Below are positions 26,466-39,228 of a DNA stretch of 64,000 bases, piece by piece. Each line of letters starts with the position of its first letter. The first letter of the stretch is position 1. The notes under the pieces were generated by a model. The model saw only the letters and a list, made by a program, of their open reading frames with translations, was not told the origin of the DNA and did not search any database. A program made the translations under genes and the position numbers. Source of the DNA: Membranipora membranacea (taxonomy: Eukaryota; Bryozoa; Gymnolaemata; Cheilostomatida; Membraniporidae); contig OU612065.1 of NCBI GenBank assembly GCA_914767715.1, positions 15,190,001-15,254,000 of the forward strand. Direction: 5' to 3'.

Positions 26466-29171
26466 TTTCCGATTTTTCGAGTACGCGATGTAGGATTATT
26501 CTGCAGATTGTCTTAGTAGGATTGATAGGATATTTCTGAGAATTTCCTAATTACAATACTGTTGTTGTGAACCTAATATAACTATTAGCTATTATTTAAT
26601 AACTAAAGTGTTTAGTTCTTTTATTTGACGAAAATTGGTTGTGATTGCTGTCAGCATATGATCGGCAATGTCGAAGTTGTGACGTGTTCGGTTTCATCGG
26701 CTTCGTTCGTCCTGACACAAACAAAAAACAAACCAATTATCATCATAATACAGAAAATAACAATGTTATCAAGATATCTTTTTCAAATGCGGCTACTTTG
26801 CAGAGAAAAACAAATGGTAAGAAATTTAGGAAAGGATTGAAACCTACACTTCTCAAGGATGCTTTTCTATAACCAAAATAAAATAATGAATTTATCTCTA
26901 CACATGGCTCACCGCCACTCTATAAGAATACACCAACATACACATATTCTCCTCTCATGTAAAAAAGCAAATGTACAAAAGTTCCAATGCCAGCCTGCAG
27001 GCAGCCTGCTGTTCGAAACACATTCTTAAAATAAAAAATGATATCCCTGGGAACTAGCACAAGAAATTCACGATGTCCGCCAATTGTAAACTTGAGTTGA
27101 GTGGAAATAAAGAGCAACACCTATTTTCTGACACCAAATCCTGTAAATCAACAGTATAATAATAACTGTTCGAGGGCATGCTAAAACCCAAAACTAATTC
27201 TTCTAGCCCCGTGTGCTGATTTCGTACCAGCCGATGGATGACACAAAGGGGAACCCAAATTATTATCAATAATTCTGTTGAACCTAGTTGTAAAAAATAC
27301 TCTATTTTGGTGGATAGTGGTAAAACTTAGGATGTGGCTTATATTTTTAAACAATATGTAGCTATAATTTGAAAAATAAAATTCTGATTAATAAAAAGTA
27401 GTCCCCGATTGATTATTGCTCATATATAGTGACCTATCTATCTTTAATATATCAAATAATCCACCTTATAATCCTGTGTGTTTAAATCAATTTTGGCTGT
27501 TACTAATAGTCTCAAAATTCTTCTGTCGAAAATAATTTTTAACGTTATTCAGGATGATATTGTCTGCCAAAAGCAAAATGTGTATAACAAAAATGATAAC
27601 CGAAAAAGCTCTATAATTTCTATTCCCAGGACTCCAGTTGTCAATATTTTCCTAAGTTTACTATCAAATGGTAGGATCAGATGGATAGCTACAATTTTTA
27701 GGTTTATTGTTTTTGACCTGTGGTGTGTAAAAATATGAAAAATTTGCCAGAAAACTTTGCAGATCTAACAATAACAGGCTAACCAGGTGAGAAAAATACT
27801 GGAATGCTTAGTTGATTTGGATTACCCCACAGAGTGAAACTTTAGAATTCTGAAAACTCAATAAATTTATAACATGCACCTTAAAATCCAGGCAATCTTG
27901 ACGCAATAGGCCAATCAGCTTGCAAGGCATTGAATAGCTTCCACAAAAGCAGCAATACTGTTATATATTATATTGGCAGGGAAGCAGCAATGCAGGGCAG
28001 GTTATTACGATAGTCATGCGTGTATGCATAATGGCTAGATCAATAGGAAATATAATCACTCATATAACAGTGATTATTGATTTACAAGTACTGTACTTAT
28101 ATATTATGGTATTATACCATGCTATCATAAAACTCCAATAGAATGTTAGAGGATAGGCCTACTTATATAGGGATGGCTGTCAATGATATTTGTTATAATC
28201 ATTCCCATACGGCAGCATGAACACCAATGCTTTTTTGATCAAGGTATGGCTTTTGACTGTAATGTTATGGAGACCAATAATCCGCTAAACATGTTCCAAG
28301 CTGAAAAAGTCTCTTTATATATGTCGCTATGAGAACCGACTAACAGCTGACCGTCAATATGAATTGGGAAATGATGGGTTGAGGAAAAGACTAGAACGCC
28401 AAATCCCAATATCTCTGTCAGAGAGTACTCGGCAGCCTTTTGTAGCACTGTCAATATCTTGTCGCATACGCATGGTATCTCTAGCAAACCGCCAATACTT
28501 GCTTCTCATTTGTGCAATAAGTAATGAAACCACTGATTGAGAACTACTAGGTATATTGGCACAACTTGAGGTTGCTGATGATGATCAAACTATGTCATCA
28601 GCCAAACAGCTTATATTTAATAAGCCTCTAGCCAGCCCAATGAACTCCCTCTTCCTCAGGGAGGAAGAGGGAGTTCATTGCTCTAGCCCCTCCTTATCTC
28701 AACACATTTTATAACAGGTTACCACCCTCATTTTCACTGTAACTAGCTATAGGCAATTGCTAGTCTATTGTTTGTGCCATTGCAGCAAGTTAGGCCAAAT
28801 TTGACCAAAGTTTTTGAATTGAGCTTACCTAAAATTTTCACCATCTTAGTATGCAGTAAGTTGATTCTTCTTCTCATCAGAATTTAATCAGCTAGGTAGC
28901 ATGCCTTCTGATAAGATGTAAAAATATGATTTGTTAAATAAAATGTTTTAAAAGCCAATAGAGATACAATGCAGCAAAAATGTTTCACTAGTGTTTCTGC
29001 AGAGTCTATCTTGGTCTGTTGTTGTTGAGATGCAGTCTAGAAGTGCAGACAGCTGATATTGTTTTTATAGCCTTGGTTTCACAATGGTATAACCAATCAG
29101 AGTGCCTCTTACTTTGTAGTTTCCATTTATATTTATAGCTTAAAACTCTGGTAATTGATCAAGACAGTATT
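26466..29171. other. Intergenic spacer upstream of the transporter
   Basis: It should contain the transporter promoter and 5' UTR, but I cannot place a start site. Short open frames (26920-27269, 28239-28487) lack known domains. One perfect palindrome lies at 28638-28680. Confidence 0.45.
28638..28680. repeat. Perfect 20-bp-arm hairpin with 3-base loop
   Basis: CAATGAACTCCCTCTTCCTC, AGG, then the exact complement. It is purine/pyrimidine-biased within each arm. It lies in intergenic DNA about 490 bp left of the large transposon. Confidence 0.9.
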
Positions 29172-29179
29172 GGGCTATG
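29172..29179. repeat. Left 8-bp target-site duplication
   Basis: GGGCTATG directly abuts the left end of the 10.5-kb element and is repeated exactly at 39643-39650, next to the right end. Confidence 0.75.
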
Positions 29180-29587
29180 GGGTGCAGGTCTATGTTCCGT
29201 TCGGATCTATGTTCCGTATGGGTCTATGTTCCGCTGATTTTTGGGTCTTTAGTCCGCTGCTCCTGCCTATACTCAATGCCCATATTATGTTTCGCCCCAA
29301 CTGACAATTGATAACTCCAAAAAAAAGGCAACTCCCTATAATAAAAAAGAGAATACAGGGAGAGTGGGAATCATAGCAAAACCCAACTGTTATCAATGAA
29401 CCAATGAGTTAGTAATACACTTGAGCTCAACCATTTAAGTTAGGTTTGGCAATATGCCTTATCTTCTCATGGGATTTATCAACCTTGACAAAAGTTAGCA
29501 TCATGCCATTTTTAATAACCGATGGAATTTGCATTACAAAAGTTTATGCTGTTCTGAATGGGCATTAAAAACAGGCGCTGGCAACAG

Positions 29588-29695
29588 GTGTTGTAAGGCG
29601 TGTGGCCTGTGCTGTATGGGACACGTCTTACAGCACTCAAGGCCTATACAGTTTTGTTGTGTTCCATACAGCACCTGCCACAGGTCTTATAACAC
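29588..29695. repeat. Imperfect 37-bp inverted repeat
   Basis: The left arm 29588-29624 (GGTGTTGTAAGGCG...) pairs imperfectly with the right arm 29659-29695 (...CTTATAACACC) across a 34-base loop. The loop itself holds a further degraded copy of the CTGTATGGGACAC/TACAG motif. It lies near the left end of the large transposon and resembles a small foldback insertion. Confidence 0.6.
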
Positions 29696-32681
29696 CCATT
29701 GCACCTCAGGAAGTTGTATGAGTGTTTAATGGAACTGAGTACTTAAAATGCATTTAGTACGCAACACTGCCTGCACCATCAAACTCTCTCATATGATATT
29801 TTTTGTAAGATTGGGGACACAGTTGAAACTAACAGTTGGACAGCATATCGAACGGCAAAGTTACTGTTGAAATACAGATCTGATAATTTCACGCTGGTTA
29901 TCGTTATGCCGGCTGTTGCTGCCGAGTGGTGAAGCCTTTATAGAAAAATCCTGACAAACAAACGTTGCTCAAAATCCTCGCTCCTTTAGTCTTTCAATTT
30001 AGACAAATTCATTTCCAAATTGTCCATTCAGAATATGGTTCCATCATGCAAAAAGCAATATGACTTGCAATTTGACATGTTACAGGCGGAATAATCAGAT
30101 AGCGATTTTAATGCTTTTTAATCAAACACCAGTTGTCTCCTCTCTCTCCATGGATAGACAACTAGCTGATAATTATAATAATAAAAATTCATTATTAAAA
30201 ACACTTGTCAAAATTTTTGATTACTAGACATTGAGCATTCAACATTATCAATATAAATCGTTTTCATTGATACTTATCACGAGTTAAATGAAAAATCTAG
30301 CTTAGAATTATTATGAATAGCTTGTCAACTTTAGTGACTTAAGCGGTAAAATGCCTCTTTTTGCAGGCGAAAAGATGGTACACAATTATTATATTGTTAA
30401 GCAGTGTTCATGTTTTTTAATGTGACTGCAATTATAATAGTATAATCAATGAGTTTTCAAACACTAAATCAACAGTTTGTGTCATCATAGTCTCTGAGAG
30501 AAAAGTTTCAGAGATAGGCACACTCTCTAATGTAGCTCAGCCACTCTAAAAATCACCTGCAAAAAATTGTATCGCTTCTATTCCTAAGTACATAAAAATA
30601 GTCATGAGACTGTTTGGAAATAAGGTAACCGGTTCAAACATATTCTGAACTGGGTAAAAACTGATCCAATATAATTGAACAGTGAAAACATATTTAATTG
30701 ATAAAATCAATCTACATAGGATGTTTTTATTTTACCTTCATTAAATAAGAGGTCCTTTTCCCATGTTTTGAATTCAGAGTTTTGGCCCCTTATCAGTTAG
30801 GAGCAGAATGATTCAAGGACCATACATGTTCCTCTGTTATAGATTTGTATGTCATATATATATATACACATAGTATTTATATGAAACTTAACTCTACAAC
30901 AATGAACTAATTGGGTTTCCCTAGATCATGTATATGAATGAATGTGATAGGTTACCAAAAGTTGAGATGTAGGAATTATGTTTATTAAGTTTTTGAGATA
31001 TAAATTAAATATTGAGGAGGGGCACCTTGTTTATATCAGTCAACATGGTAATGAATATGCGGACTGTTTTCAGATTTGCCATGTTATCACTGTTAACAAT
31101 ATACTGTTACCCCTACAGATGTCACAGCTATTGGGGGTAGTTACATGTTGAGTTGGTGAACTGAAAAATCTAGAGCCTGACAAGACCAAACTCATGAGTA
31201 CTAGTGCTGCGGATCTGTATTTTTTATATCATAACAGCATCATCCCCGTTTACTGTTGGAATTGTCCAAACAGAGTGATCATGAATTTACGACAGGCGAG
31301 TTCTGTGCTAAAAGTATGCATGTAATTGCAGTAATTATTGACAGGGCACAATTAAACTAAGACAATCTGTTTGAAAGAGACAGCTGACAGCACAACCTTG
31401 ATGGTGAGCTTTCTGGTCAAGGAACCTGATATGAGCGCTCCTACATTTCTTTTCTTGTTTGAATATGAACTTGCTTGACATGAAGGAAACATTGTTGCTG
31501 CCGATTTTTGCTCTGATCTGTTTCATTTTATTGTTTAATTTTAAATATACGGAGGCGTGTATATTGAAAATTAGATCATTTTTGGAAGCAGAAACTCTAT
31601 TTATGATGATCTCTGCAATCAATAGATTCAGCAACACTAGCTAAAAAAGTTGCCAAGTTGAAGATGTATCATTTACCAATCGTCATTTGATTATAGAACC
31701 ATGGTATAACTTATCATATCAATTTGAATCACAAGGTACTGGTGTGAGTGTATTTGTAGATTTCAAGATCAAAGAAACTAATAAAAATCAAACGCGATAC
31801 TAGAACAACGCTAAAATTGCAAGAATCAAATCTACTCATTGGATCGAACGAAACCATGAACAGGTCTTCAAGAAGCTCAAGCCGGAGTAGTGTATCTGGT
31901 TGCTCATTTTAATACATGAAGATTTTTTGCAAGGGTCATTTCAGGTAAACAGTATCACCTACTTAACTCGACAACTCTGCTGTTTGCTGCGTCGCAAATG
32001 ATGCTGGTGGTGGCGTCAAAACCATTTTGATTGCACAGTGGAGTGCATTGAATTCAATTCAATTTCTCTCAATTTTTTCTAGACCACATAACGCTATACT
32101 TTGGCACCCTGCAGCGAATATAACATAATACCCTGATGTAGTATATTTTTTGATGTTGTAGAGGTGCTCCAAAACCGGGGCAAATCCATTGGAGAAGGCC
32201 ATCATTAACATAAATAATATGAAAAACAATTCAAGTTCCCAGGTTTCAGATATCAATTGTCATTTAATGAGGTTGTATTTTACGACATGGTGAGATGTGT
32301 TGGAATTGAAAGATCAGTAGTTCTCCTATAATATTTCAATAAGCAAAAATCAATGCCCATAATGCGGCAGACGAAATACATGTAATGTCTGATTGCCAAA
32401 ACTATGTTTATAAAAGCAATTTCACATGATACTTTTTTATGTATACCCGAACATAATTTAGGTTCTTACTCCTTAGATGGCTGCAAGTGCGAGTTTGTGG
32501 CATCACATTACAGCTATTCACTTTTGTTTGATAATGTTTGTAAGGAATTTGATGATGTGATGCCTCAAACATGCATATACAGCTATCTGAGCACTTTTAA
32601 CGCATCAGAATGTCCATTGAAGTACAAATTGGAGTTGTCTGCTACGGGTTGTGGAGCAGACAATCTGAAAGAAGCTTGGCT

Positions 32682-33440
32682 TTAGCTGCACAGCATATTC
32701 CCGAGATCAATTGCTGCGGGACTCAGGCCAAAAGCAAGAGCTAAAATTGACAAAAATTTGTCGTTGGGTGATAGCTCGGCCACCAGACTACCTGTCGAGC
32801 AGCTCTGCAGGTTTAGCAGTACCCTGGTGTCCAGCATGTGCATGTGCAATATAGGCACTACGCAAACTAGCAGGTACATCAAGTCTATCATTAAACATGA
32901 GACAACCTTTGTACCCGGGCAATTTATGACTGCTTGTTTCTTCGCTAACCCTCGACCATATACTGCTTGAATTTAACTGCGACTTCGTCAGTCACGGTGG
33001 CTTCAAACGCCTCTATTTCATGTATATCAGGGACTAAGTCCTCACAAATACTGTCAATATACTACTCAACAGCTGCACAGTGCTTCACACTGGCTGCACT
33101 CTAAGCCTCGTTGGGTCGGCTCAAACTATCGGCAACAAACATCTTAACACCAAAATTTTTATATCCATACCTCATTATCCTCATTTTGAACCTTTGCACC
33201 CTCGGTGGTAGATCACTCAGATCTTTACCACCTAGAATTTGTACCAAGGGTTTATGGACCGTTTCAACTTCAAACTTTCGACCTATCATATACTAGTCAA
33301 ACTGCCCACATGATGACAAGAGTTTCCTTCTCTACCATCGAAGAGCGCGTCTAAGTGTCAGTCATCTTACGCGAGGCATATTCCAATGGTTGCCAGATAT
33401 CTTTACCAGATTCCTGGAGCAAAACAGCACCAAACGCGCT
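32682..33440 (-). mobile_element. Ty3/Gypsy-type pol fragment (RNase H region)
   Basis: On the minus strand, 33440-33100 reads AFGAVLLQ, then EYASRKM, then a frameshifted EKETL..WAV, then GRKFEVET.HKPLV, LSDLPPRVQRF and ADSLSRP. This is the linear order of a Ty3/Gypsy RNase H domain. At least two in-frame stops and a frameshift break it. The sequence leftward to 32682 may be its degraded continuation toward the integrase. No LTRs are recognisable. It is a dead fragment inside the larger element. Confidence 0.8.
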
Positions 33441-34817
33441 GGATATTGATAACAATCGCAACTTGCATATTATTAGGAAGTTGCTTAGTCCTTGGTTTAA
33501 AAAAGACAAAATTTTGGTTATCCATCACTCATTAAATTGTATTGAAGCTGTTATACTTTATCAAAATACACCATTAATAAAATAATCGTATAAAATGAAT
33601 TTTAAGCTTTATTCTCAGGGAGAGGAATAAATAACTACCGGAAAATACATTTGAGGTTTGGCTGAGATCTATGGGAGCACAGAGGATAGAGTTCCATTTT
33701 CCCCTATGGGGATTATATAAAAATTATGGAAATGGACCAAAATATAAATCCTCGTTCTTAAATCATTATAAATGGCTACAACGCCCATAAATGTTTTTTA
33801 AATCACAACACTGATGCTTCAGCAGGTGTGGTTATTTGTTTGCTTGTAGCTGGTGAATGGTACTGAGTTTCTTTAAGATGCTCTGTCTTTCTATGGCAGT
33901 CTAAAAAAGAAATAAAGATTACAATATCCAGAAAGCTAGCTGCAACATTGATTGGCATCGCAAAGCAGCCAGAAAAATAACTATTAGTATTAGGTTATTA
34001 TGGGATTATCACGTAAAAGGTGCTATGCAATAACTAGCCACTAAAGATGCATGTAGTTTTAGCTACCGAGTGGGTACTAGTGTAAAATTAGGTCATTAGG
34101 TCATTTTGTGTATAGGTTTGTCATAATTATCTATATGGGTATTTCTATCCCTTGTCCGATATGAGGGAGGGTAGTGGTGTGAGACTGCACATTTCAGAAA
34201 GGTAATTGACACCCTAACTCGAAGACTGTTAGACAATTTTTTCTTTCATGTGTGTTTATTGCTAGAGATAAAATTGATAACATATATAGATAAAGTTCAA
34301 TTGAGTAAGACTCAGAGAAAGGCAAAAAAAGATTAAATCAAAAAATGTAGATAATTGCAATAGAAATATGTCAAAAGCAAAGGGACAGTCTTATAGCCTG
34401 CGCTAGAGCGTAGACAGCCCAATTGTAAAGCTTGAAGGTCAAATACGAGACACACGTACAGGACAAGTGCCCCTTCCAGCTGCAGTCATCACTGTCCCCA
34501 AGACAGGGAGCCAGGCGCGCGGGCACACAAGTCTGAGACCCCATCTCCACCCCCTTTAGGTGCTTGTTGTACAGTGACAAGCGAGTGCACAACAAGGACC
34601 TCTCATCCCGATCGGTTGGCTTTTTTTAGTAGTTGAGCATGTTTTAAAGTACAAAATTAAAATAGCATTTGAATTCACATGATTCCTTATGTTTTAAAAA
34701 TGATGTGACATTTTCTCTGGGTTTTTTGTTCAGAATAACATGTACATACTTTTTTTGAAGAATGGAAACTGAAATGGAATGGAGATCTGTGTCGTGGCAT
34801 GGCCCCAGAATTCAGGT

Positions 34818-35170
34818 TTTTAAATTAAATGTGGGTAAAAACAACGGTAATACCGGTCAACCATTGTTTTGCTATCAAAATAAGGGAGAGCTGCCCTAAT
34901 CAATGTTAAAATTAGGTTGAATTTTCGGCAGTGGTCCACGAGGTGATTCATATCAGTTATATTAGAGTCAAGAATAATGCCTAAAAAATTGTGTTTTACA
35001 GCTGAGATCAATTTTATATTCCGCCAAAACAATTTGCTTTTTTGGCGATTTAAAAATAACTTGGAACGTTTTTGAATAATTTAGAGTGAGCCTGTTGGCC
35101 ATGCACCAAGTTTCAACTTTTGAAATTTCTTGTCTTAATAGGTTTATTACTGATAGACAGCCTCTTTGAT
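34818..35170 (-). mobile_element. LINE reverse-transcriptase fragment (palm/thumb)
   Basis: Minus-strand frames read INLLRQEISKVETW, then CMANRLTLNYSKTF, then after a frameshift KHNFLGIILDSNI and YYRCFYPHLI. This matches the WxxxNxLxLNxxKT, FLGxxxDxxL and YPxLxY order of Jockey-group LINE reverse transcriptases. Only this portion remains, and it is frameshifted. Confidence 0.75.
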
Positions 35171-36454
35171 GTCGGTTGACTAAGAATGTTCCACACAGTA
35201 TAGTTGTAGAGTTGTCGTTAGAGAAGTGGCGACTTTTGAGTCAGTTCAGTTGGTGTTGGTTTATGTTGCTCGGCGTGTTATGGGATATGAGCAGGGAGAT
35301 CTCTCATAACAAGAGGGGAAATTGAACCCAGGACCTCGTGCTATCAAAACTTATAACAACTGACAACAAATTTAGGTATTGTGATTGTAAAAATACTTTC
35401 TTTCAGGGGAAAAAAATTTGCTGATTGCTATAAATAAATAGAAATATAAACACTTCCACAGAGAGAAGCTATTTTTTGGTTACAGTACTTATGGAATGAA
35501 AATGAAAGTAACACCTTTGTACATACCATATCTCAATACGCGGTAGGCATGATGGTAGGTCACATCCCCGTACATATCACTTCTATTTACCAACCAGCAT
35601 TGTAGGTCACTCTGAAATAGTGTGAAGATGAACAGATGGACACTTTCTCATCTTAGCACTGGTATCCTGTCATTAGGGATAGGGTGATGGGTTGATGCAG
35701 ACCTCCCAATCAGGACATATTATGTTTTTCGGTACCAAATTACCTTGATTGAAACTTGATACCATAATAGTTTATCCGCAAGGGTAGTTGATATGATGTA
35801 CATTCAATGTCAATATTTTTACTGCCCAACTGCGAATTACCATATGCATTATGTCTTTCAGCTTTGTTTTTTTTCAATCCTCATATTGTACCTTCTGGGC
35901 TCACTTATGGGGCAAAGGCAAGTGGTATTTTTCACGTTCATGATAACTTAACAAACCTGATATAGATTGGTGGAAATCATCTCAAGTCGCAGCCAAATGC
36001 ACAACTAATTTTCTCCGCATAGGATCTGATAAAAAATAAAGCAAAATAATTATGTACTTTATGTATATACCTACATGTCCTGGTGTGCTATGGCGAGTGA
36101 CCAATTCTTAGCTGGAACAGGTAGGGGGCAGGATAAAATATGAAAACTAGCAAAAAAGTCAAGAACAAGACCAACAGTTATTTCTGCAATAGAGGCGGTT
36201 GTTTTGTAGATATTATGATATTATGAAAAATTTGCTTGAGGAATGTACAATCCTGTGCCAGACTCAGCCAGTCCCAATCCTGGATAGAGACGGGTTCAGC
36301 GACAGGCAGAGCATCCGGCCGGAAAAACTATGCCACAGACTGTCATAAAACCAGAGAGAACCAGACTATGCCAAGGCATCTCCCTTGTTGGGGACCTTGT
36401 GGAAAGTAGGCGAGCGAGGTAGACGATTATCAAGCTAGCGGCCCTAAAAATTGC

Positions 36455-36850
36455 TACACTCACAAATAAGAGTAGAGAGATAGCTGATACGATGGTGAGG
36501 CGTAACATATGCCTACAGGAGACCAGATGGGAGGAGAAAGGCCTGGAGGAAAGGCAAGATACATTGACGATGGCATCAAGCTGTACAACAGTGGCGGGAT
36601 AAGACCAAGGAATGGTGTGGGATGAGTCATGTAACCAGGAAATCTGAGGGGATTATCAATTTGAACTTGGTGACCAAAAGGCAGACCTATAACATCGTTT
36701 CTGCCTATGCGAACAGCAAGACTGTGACGAGGAGGCCAAAGACAGATTTTGGACAGTTTGTTGCAGTGCTACAGAGGAGCTTACTTGGCCGGAGACATGA
36801 ACGGGCATACTGGAAGTGCAAGTTGATCGCTTAGAGGCAAATGTGCAATA
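36455..36850 (+). mobile_element. RTE-like LINE endonuclease fragment
   Basis: Plus-strand frames read TNKSREIADTMVRR, LQETRWEEKG, then in another frame NIVSAYA and EEAKDRFW, and then GDMNGH. This is the order of the endonuclease in the LINE group often annotated as craniofacial development protein 2-like. At least three frame changes and stops show it is decayed. Confidence 0.7.
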
Positions 36851-36974
36851 GCCATCAAAAACAGTGGAGTTCGAACAGAGATAAAATCGCATAACACAAT
36901 GAACTACTTCCAGAACCAGGTACAAACAATATGCTAAATTTGTCCTCTCGGACTCTGATAGCTATTCTGCGATG

Positions 36975-37560
36975 AGAACCTACTATTTGGCAGCCGTCGG
37001 TTGCCCAACGGACAAATAGGCTTCCGGTTGCTTTTAACGCTACCGGACATAAAATTCATGGGACAGGATTGGCTTGTAACAGATGCAAATGCACTTTAGA
37101 CAGAGATGGGTTTTGTTACGGTGGAGTTTGCTGTGAAAGAAACCCATCAGGACGCCTATTTGGTGTCCAACGGTTGCCAAATAGCCATCCGGATGGGTCT
37201 GTTTTACAATTGACATCTGCCATGAAGCCATCTGGTTGCAAAATTTGCAACAGGATTGGTTTGTGACTGCCGAGCTTTGAAATTGATATAATGTGAAATG
37301 GATATTTGTCATGAGTGGATGGACCTTTAACGTAAAGATTTGTGGTGGACCGGCCACATTTTTCGCATTATAACTGCAACAAACCCATCCAGACAGGCTT
37401 GGAATAGTAATGTTTGCTAAATTAACTCCATCCGGGTGGGTTTTGTTTGAGCAGTAATATTTGCTGTAACCATTCTTCCAGATGAGCCAAATGTGTCCGG
37501 TAAATGGCCATCAGCAACATATCTCCATAAAAGAGCCATCCGCTTATGACAAATACCCAT
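36975..37560. repeat. Cluster of short inverted motifs
   Basis: CTATTTGG...CCAAATAG inverted pairs occur near 37155-37185, with a related set near 36985-37020. They are mixed with GATGGGTTTTGTT/AACCCATC motifs at 37105, 37140, 37190, 37382 and 37430. This looks like one or two degenerate foldback elements, but I cannot define their ends. Confidence 0.4.
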
Positions 37561-37799
37561 ACCATACTTACTTGATACTTGTAGAGTAATCGTTTCTTCA
37601 TCTGAAGTTTCCAGTATTTTTTCAGGCTCGTCTATCGGTAATCAGCCCGTGTCATAGATCGTATAACCAGATTTTCACCATTTACTATAACCTTAACCTG
37701 CCACAGGAGGATCTACAAGTATCAAAGAGTGATAAAAAAGATCATTTCACAATTTAGCGGGGGAGACAAAGAATCTCTTTTTGTGGAGGTCAGTGCTGC

Positions 37800-38850
37800 A
37801 GTGAGGTATTAGGTACTGTGGGTTGTGCCTTCTAGAACTGCCAGGATGTGGGTGAAGTTGATGTAATCTCCCATGTCAGTCTCTACTTTACCAAAGTGGA
37901 TGGCTCGGAAGAGTACAATTCTTCGCCATTCTGGTACTTAGGTTTTTCCATTCTAGATGTTCAATCAGCTGCGAGGTGCTAGTTGTGTGGTCTGACCGCG
38001 GAACATTGTAAACACATGCGCACGGCCTTGCGTTACACAGCTTCGAGCTTTGTTGCTTGTGCTTGCGTCAGGCTACCATCCCATACTGATGATGTGTATT
38101 CCAGAATGGGCCTGACGAGTATGGGGTAAGCTTTTGCTCTGAGATGTTTTAGAAAGTATGGTATTGTGTGCTCTTCTTATGAACCCTCACCTTATGCTGG
38201 CTGCTTTGTTGGTAATATAGTTGAAGTTTTCGTTCCATCTAAGAGAGCTCTCCAGCCTTAATCCTAGGTATTTACACCCTTTGTCTTAGGGATGTCTGTT
38301 TCATTATGTATGTGGTTGTTTTTGGCTCCTTTAGTTCTTTTTTTGGGTAAATTTAACATGTTCGCATTTGAGAGGATTGAACTCCATCTTCCAACTACTC
38401 TCCCATACTTGGAGGGCATCTAGATTTTTTTGGAGCTGGAAAAAGTTTTCACCGGTCGAACAGATGACGTATCGTCTGCGAACATGCGGGTTTTGGATAT
38501 GACTGAGTCAGCTAGGTCGTTAATGTAGACCAGGAACAGGATTGGGCCAATTACTGAACCATGGGATGACCTTGGCGTGGGCTATAACTATGGCCATCAA
38601 CTGTAAATACTTGGGATTGACCTTCTAGTAGACTCTGTACCTAGAAAGTAGCTTGAGGGGTAACTCCGATATAAGCGAGTTTCTGAAGAAGTTATTGTGG
38701 TCAACTTGGTCGAAAGCTTTACTGAAGTCTAGGAAACCGGCATCCGCTTCCTCTCCTTTGTCAAACTGTTGTGAAATGTCGCAAATCTGTTCTGTCAGCT
38801 GGCTCTCATAGCTTCTGAAACCATGTTGGCGCTTGCTTATTTACCTGCGT
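37800..38850 (-). mobile_element. Decayed CR1/Jockey-like LINE reverse transcriptase
   Basis: Read on the minus strand from 38835 leftward, the frames give RQHGFRS, GFLDFSKAFDQVDH, PWF..GPI.FLVYINDLADSV, FADDTSS (near 38465-38485), NLDALQVWE, WKMEFNPLKC, CKYLGLRL and LVRPILEY.SSVWD. That is the full order from fingers to thumb of a CR1/Jockey-type reverse transcriptase. Several frameshifts and stops interrupt it, so it is inactive. No 3' tail or target duplication could be fixed. Confidence 0.82.
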
Positions 38851-38927
38851 ATTTACCTGCGTCTTCTTCGTCTCAAGCGCCAGCTCTCCAGCTGTGACTT
38901 TATAAACTTCTGCTCAAAATCGGTTTA
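38845..38927. repeat. Dispersed repeat, copy A
   Basis: A block starting TTTACCTGCGT, with TCTTCGTCTC, GCCAGCTC, AGCTGTGACTTTA and CTCAAAATCGGTT in order. The same motifs recur in the same order and orientation at 40190-40267. It could be a SINE or MITE body. Confidence 0.65.
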
Positions 38928-39109
38928 ACATTTCTGGGTCATTAACATGTGCTTAATTTGTTGCTTTAATCGAGGAATTTTGGAATCTGACTGGCCGCAA
39001 TGACAATGCAAAAACAACAAATTAAGCAAGCGCCAAAATGGTTTCCAGAAAATACAGAAGCTATATAAGCAGGACAGTCATATAGTTCCATAAATTAGGG
39101 TTTGCATCA

Positions 39110-39228
39110 CAGGCCTGCAAGTCCAGTGGTAGAGTGCCCCGGTGTTCGAGGCCTTTTCTCTCAAGAAAAGGCCTCGGTTACTGGGGCACTCGACCATTGG
39201 ACTTGCACCAACTACAGAAGGCCTGTGG
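39110..39228. repeat. Long hairpin with tRNA-like promoter motifs
   Basis: The left arm starting CACAGGCC...TGCAAGTCC pairs with a right arm ending GGACTTGCA...GGCCTGTG. The apex is AGGCCTTTTCT/AAGAAAAGGCCT around a very short loop. About 44 inner positions pair with roughly six mismatches. The arms carry TGGTAGAGTG (A-box-like) and GTTCGAGGC (B-box-like) about 15 bases apart, too close for a working tRNA gene. The right arm has a 12-base interruption. Confidence 0.8.

Noticed and set aside
31335-31637. 100-residue minus-strand frame inside the large element, as a transposase candidate
   Set aside because: No catalytic residues, zinc finger or dimerisation motif of any transposase family can be seen.
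32404-32685. 93-residue cysteine-containing open frame
   Set aside because: It looks protein-like by eye, but has no signal peptide, no recognised motif, and sits beside dead retroelement sequence.
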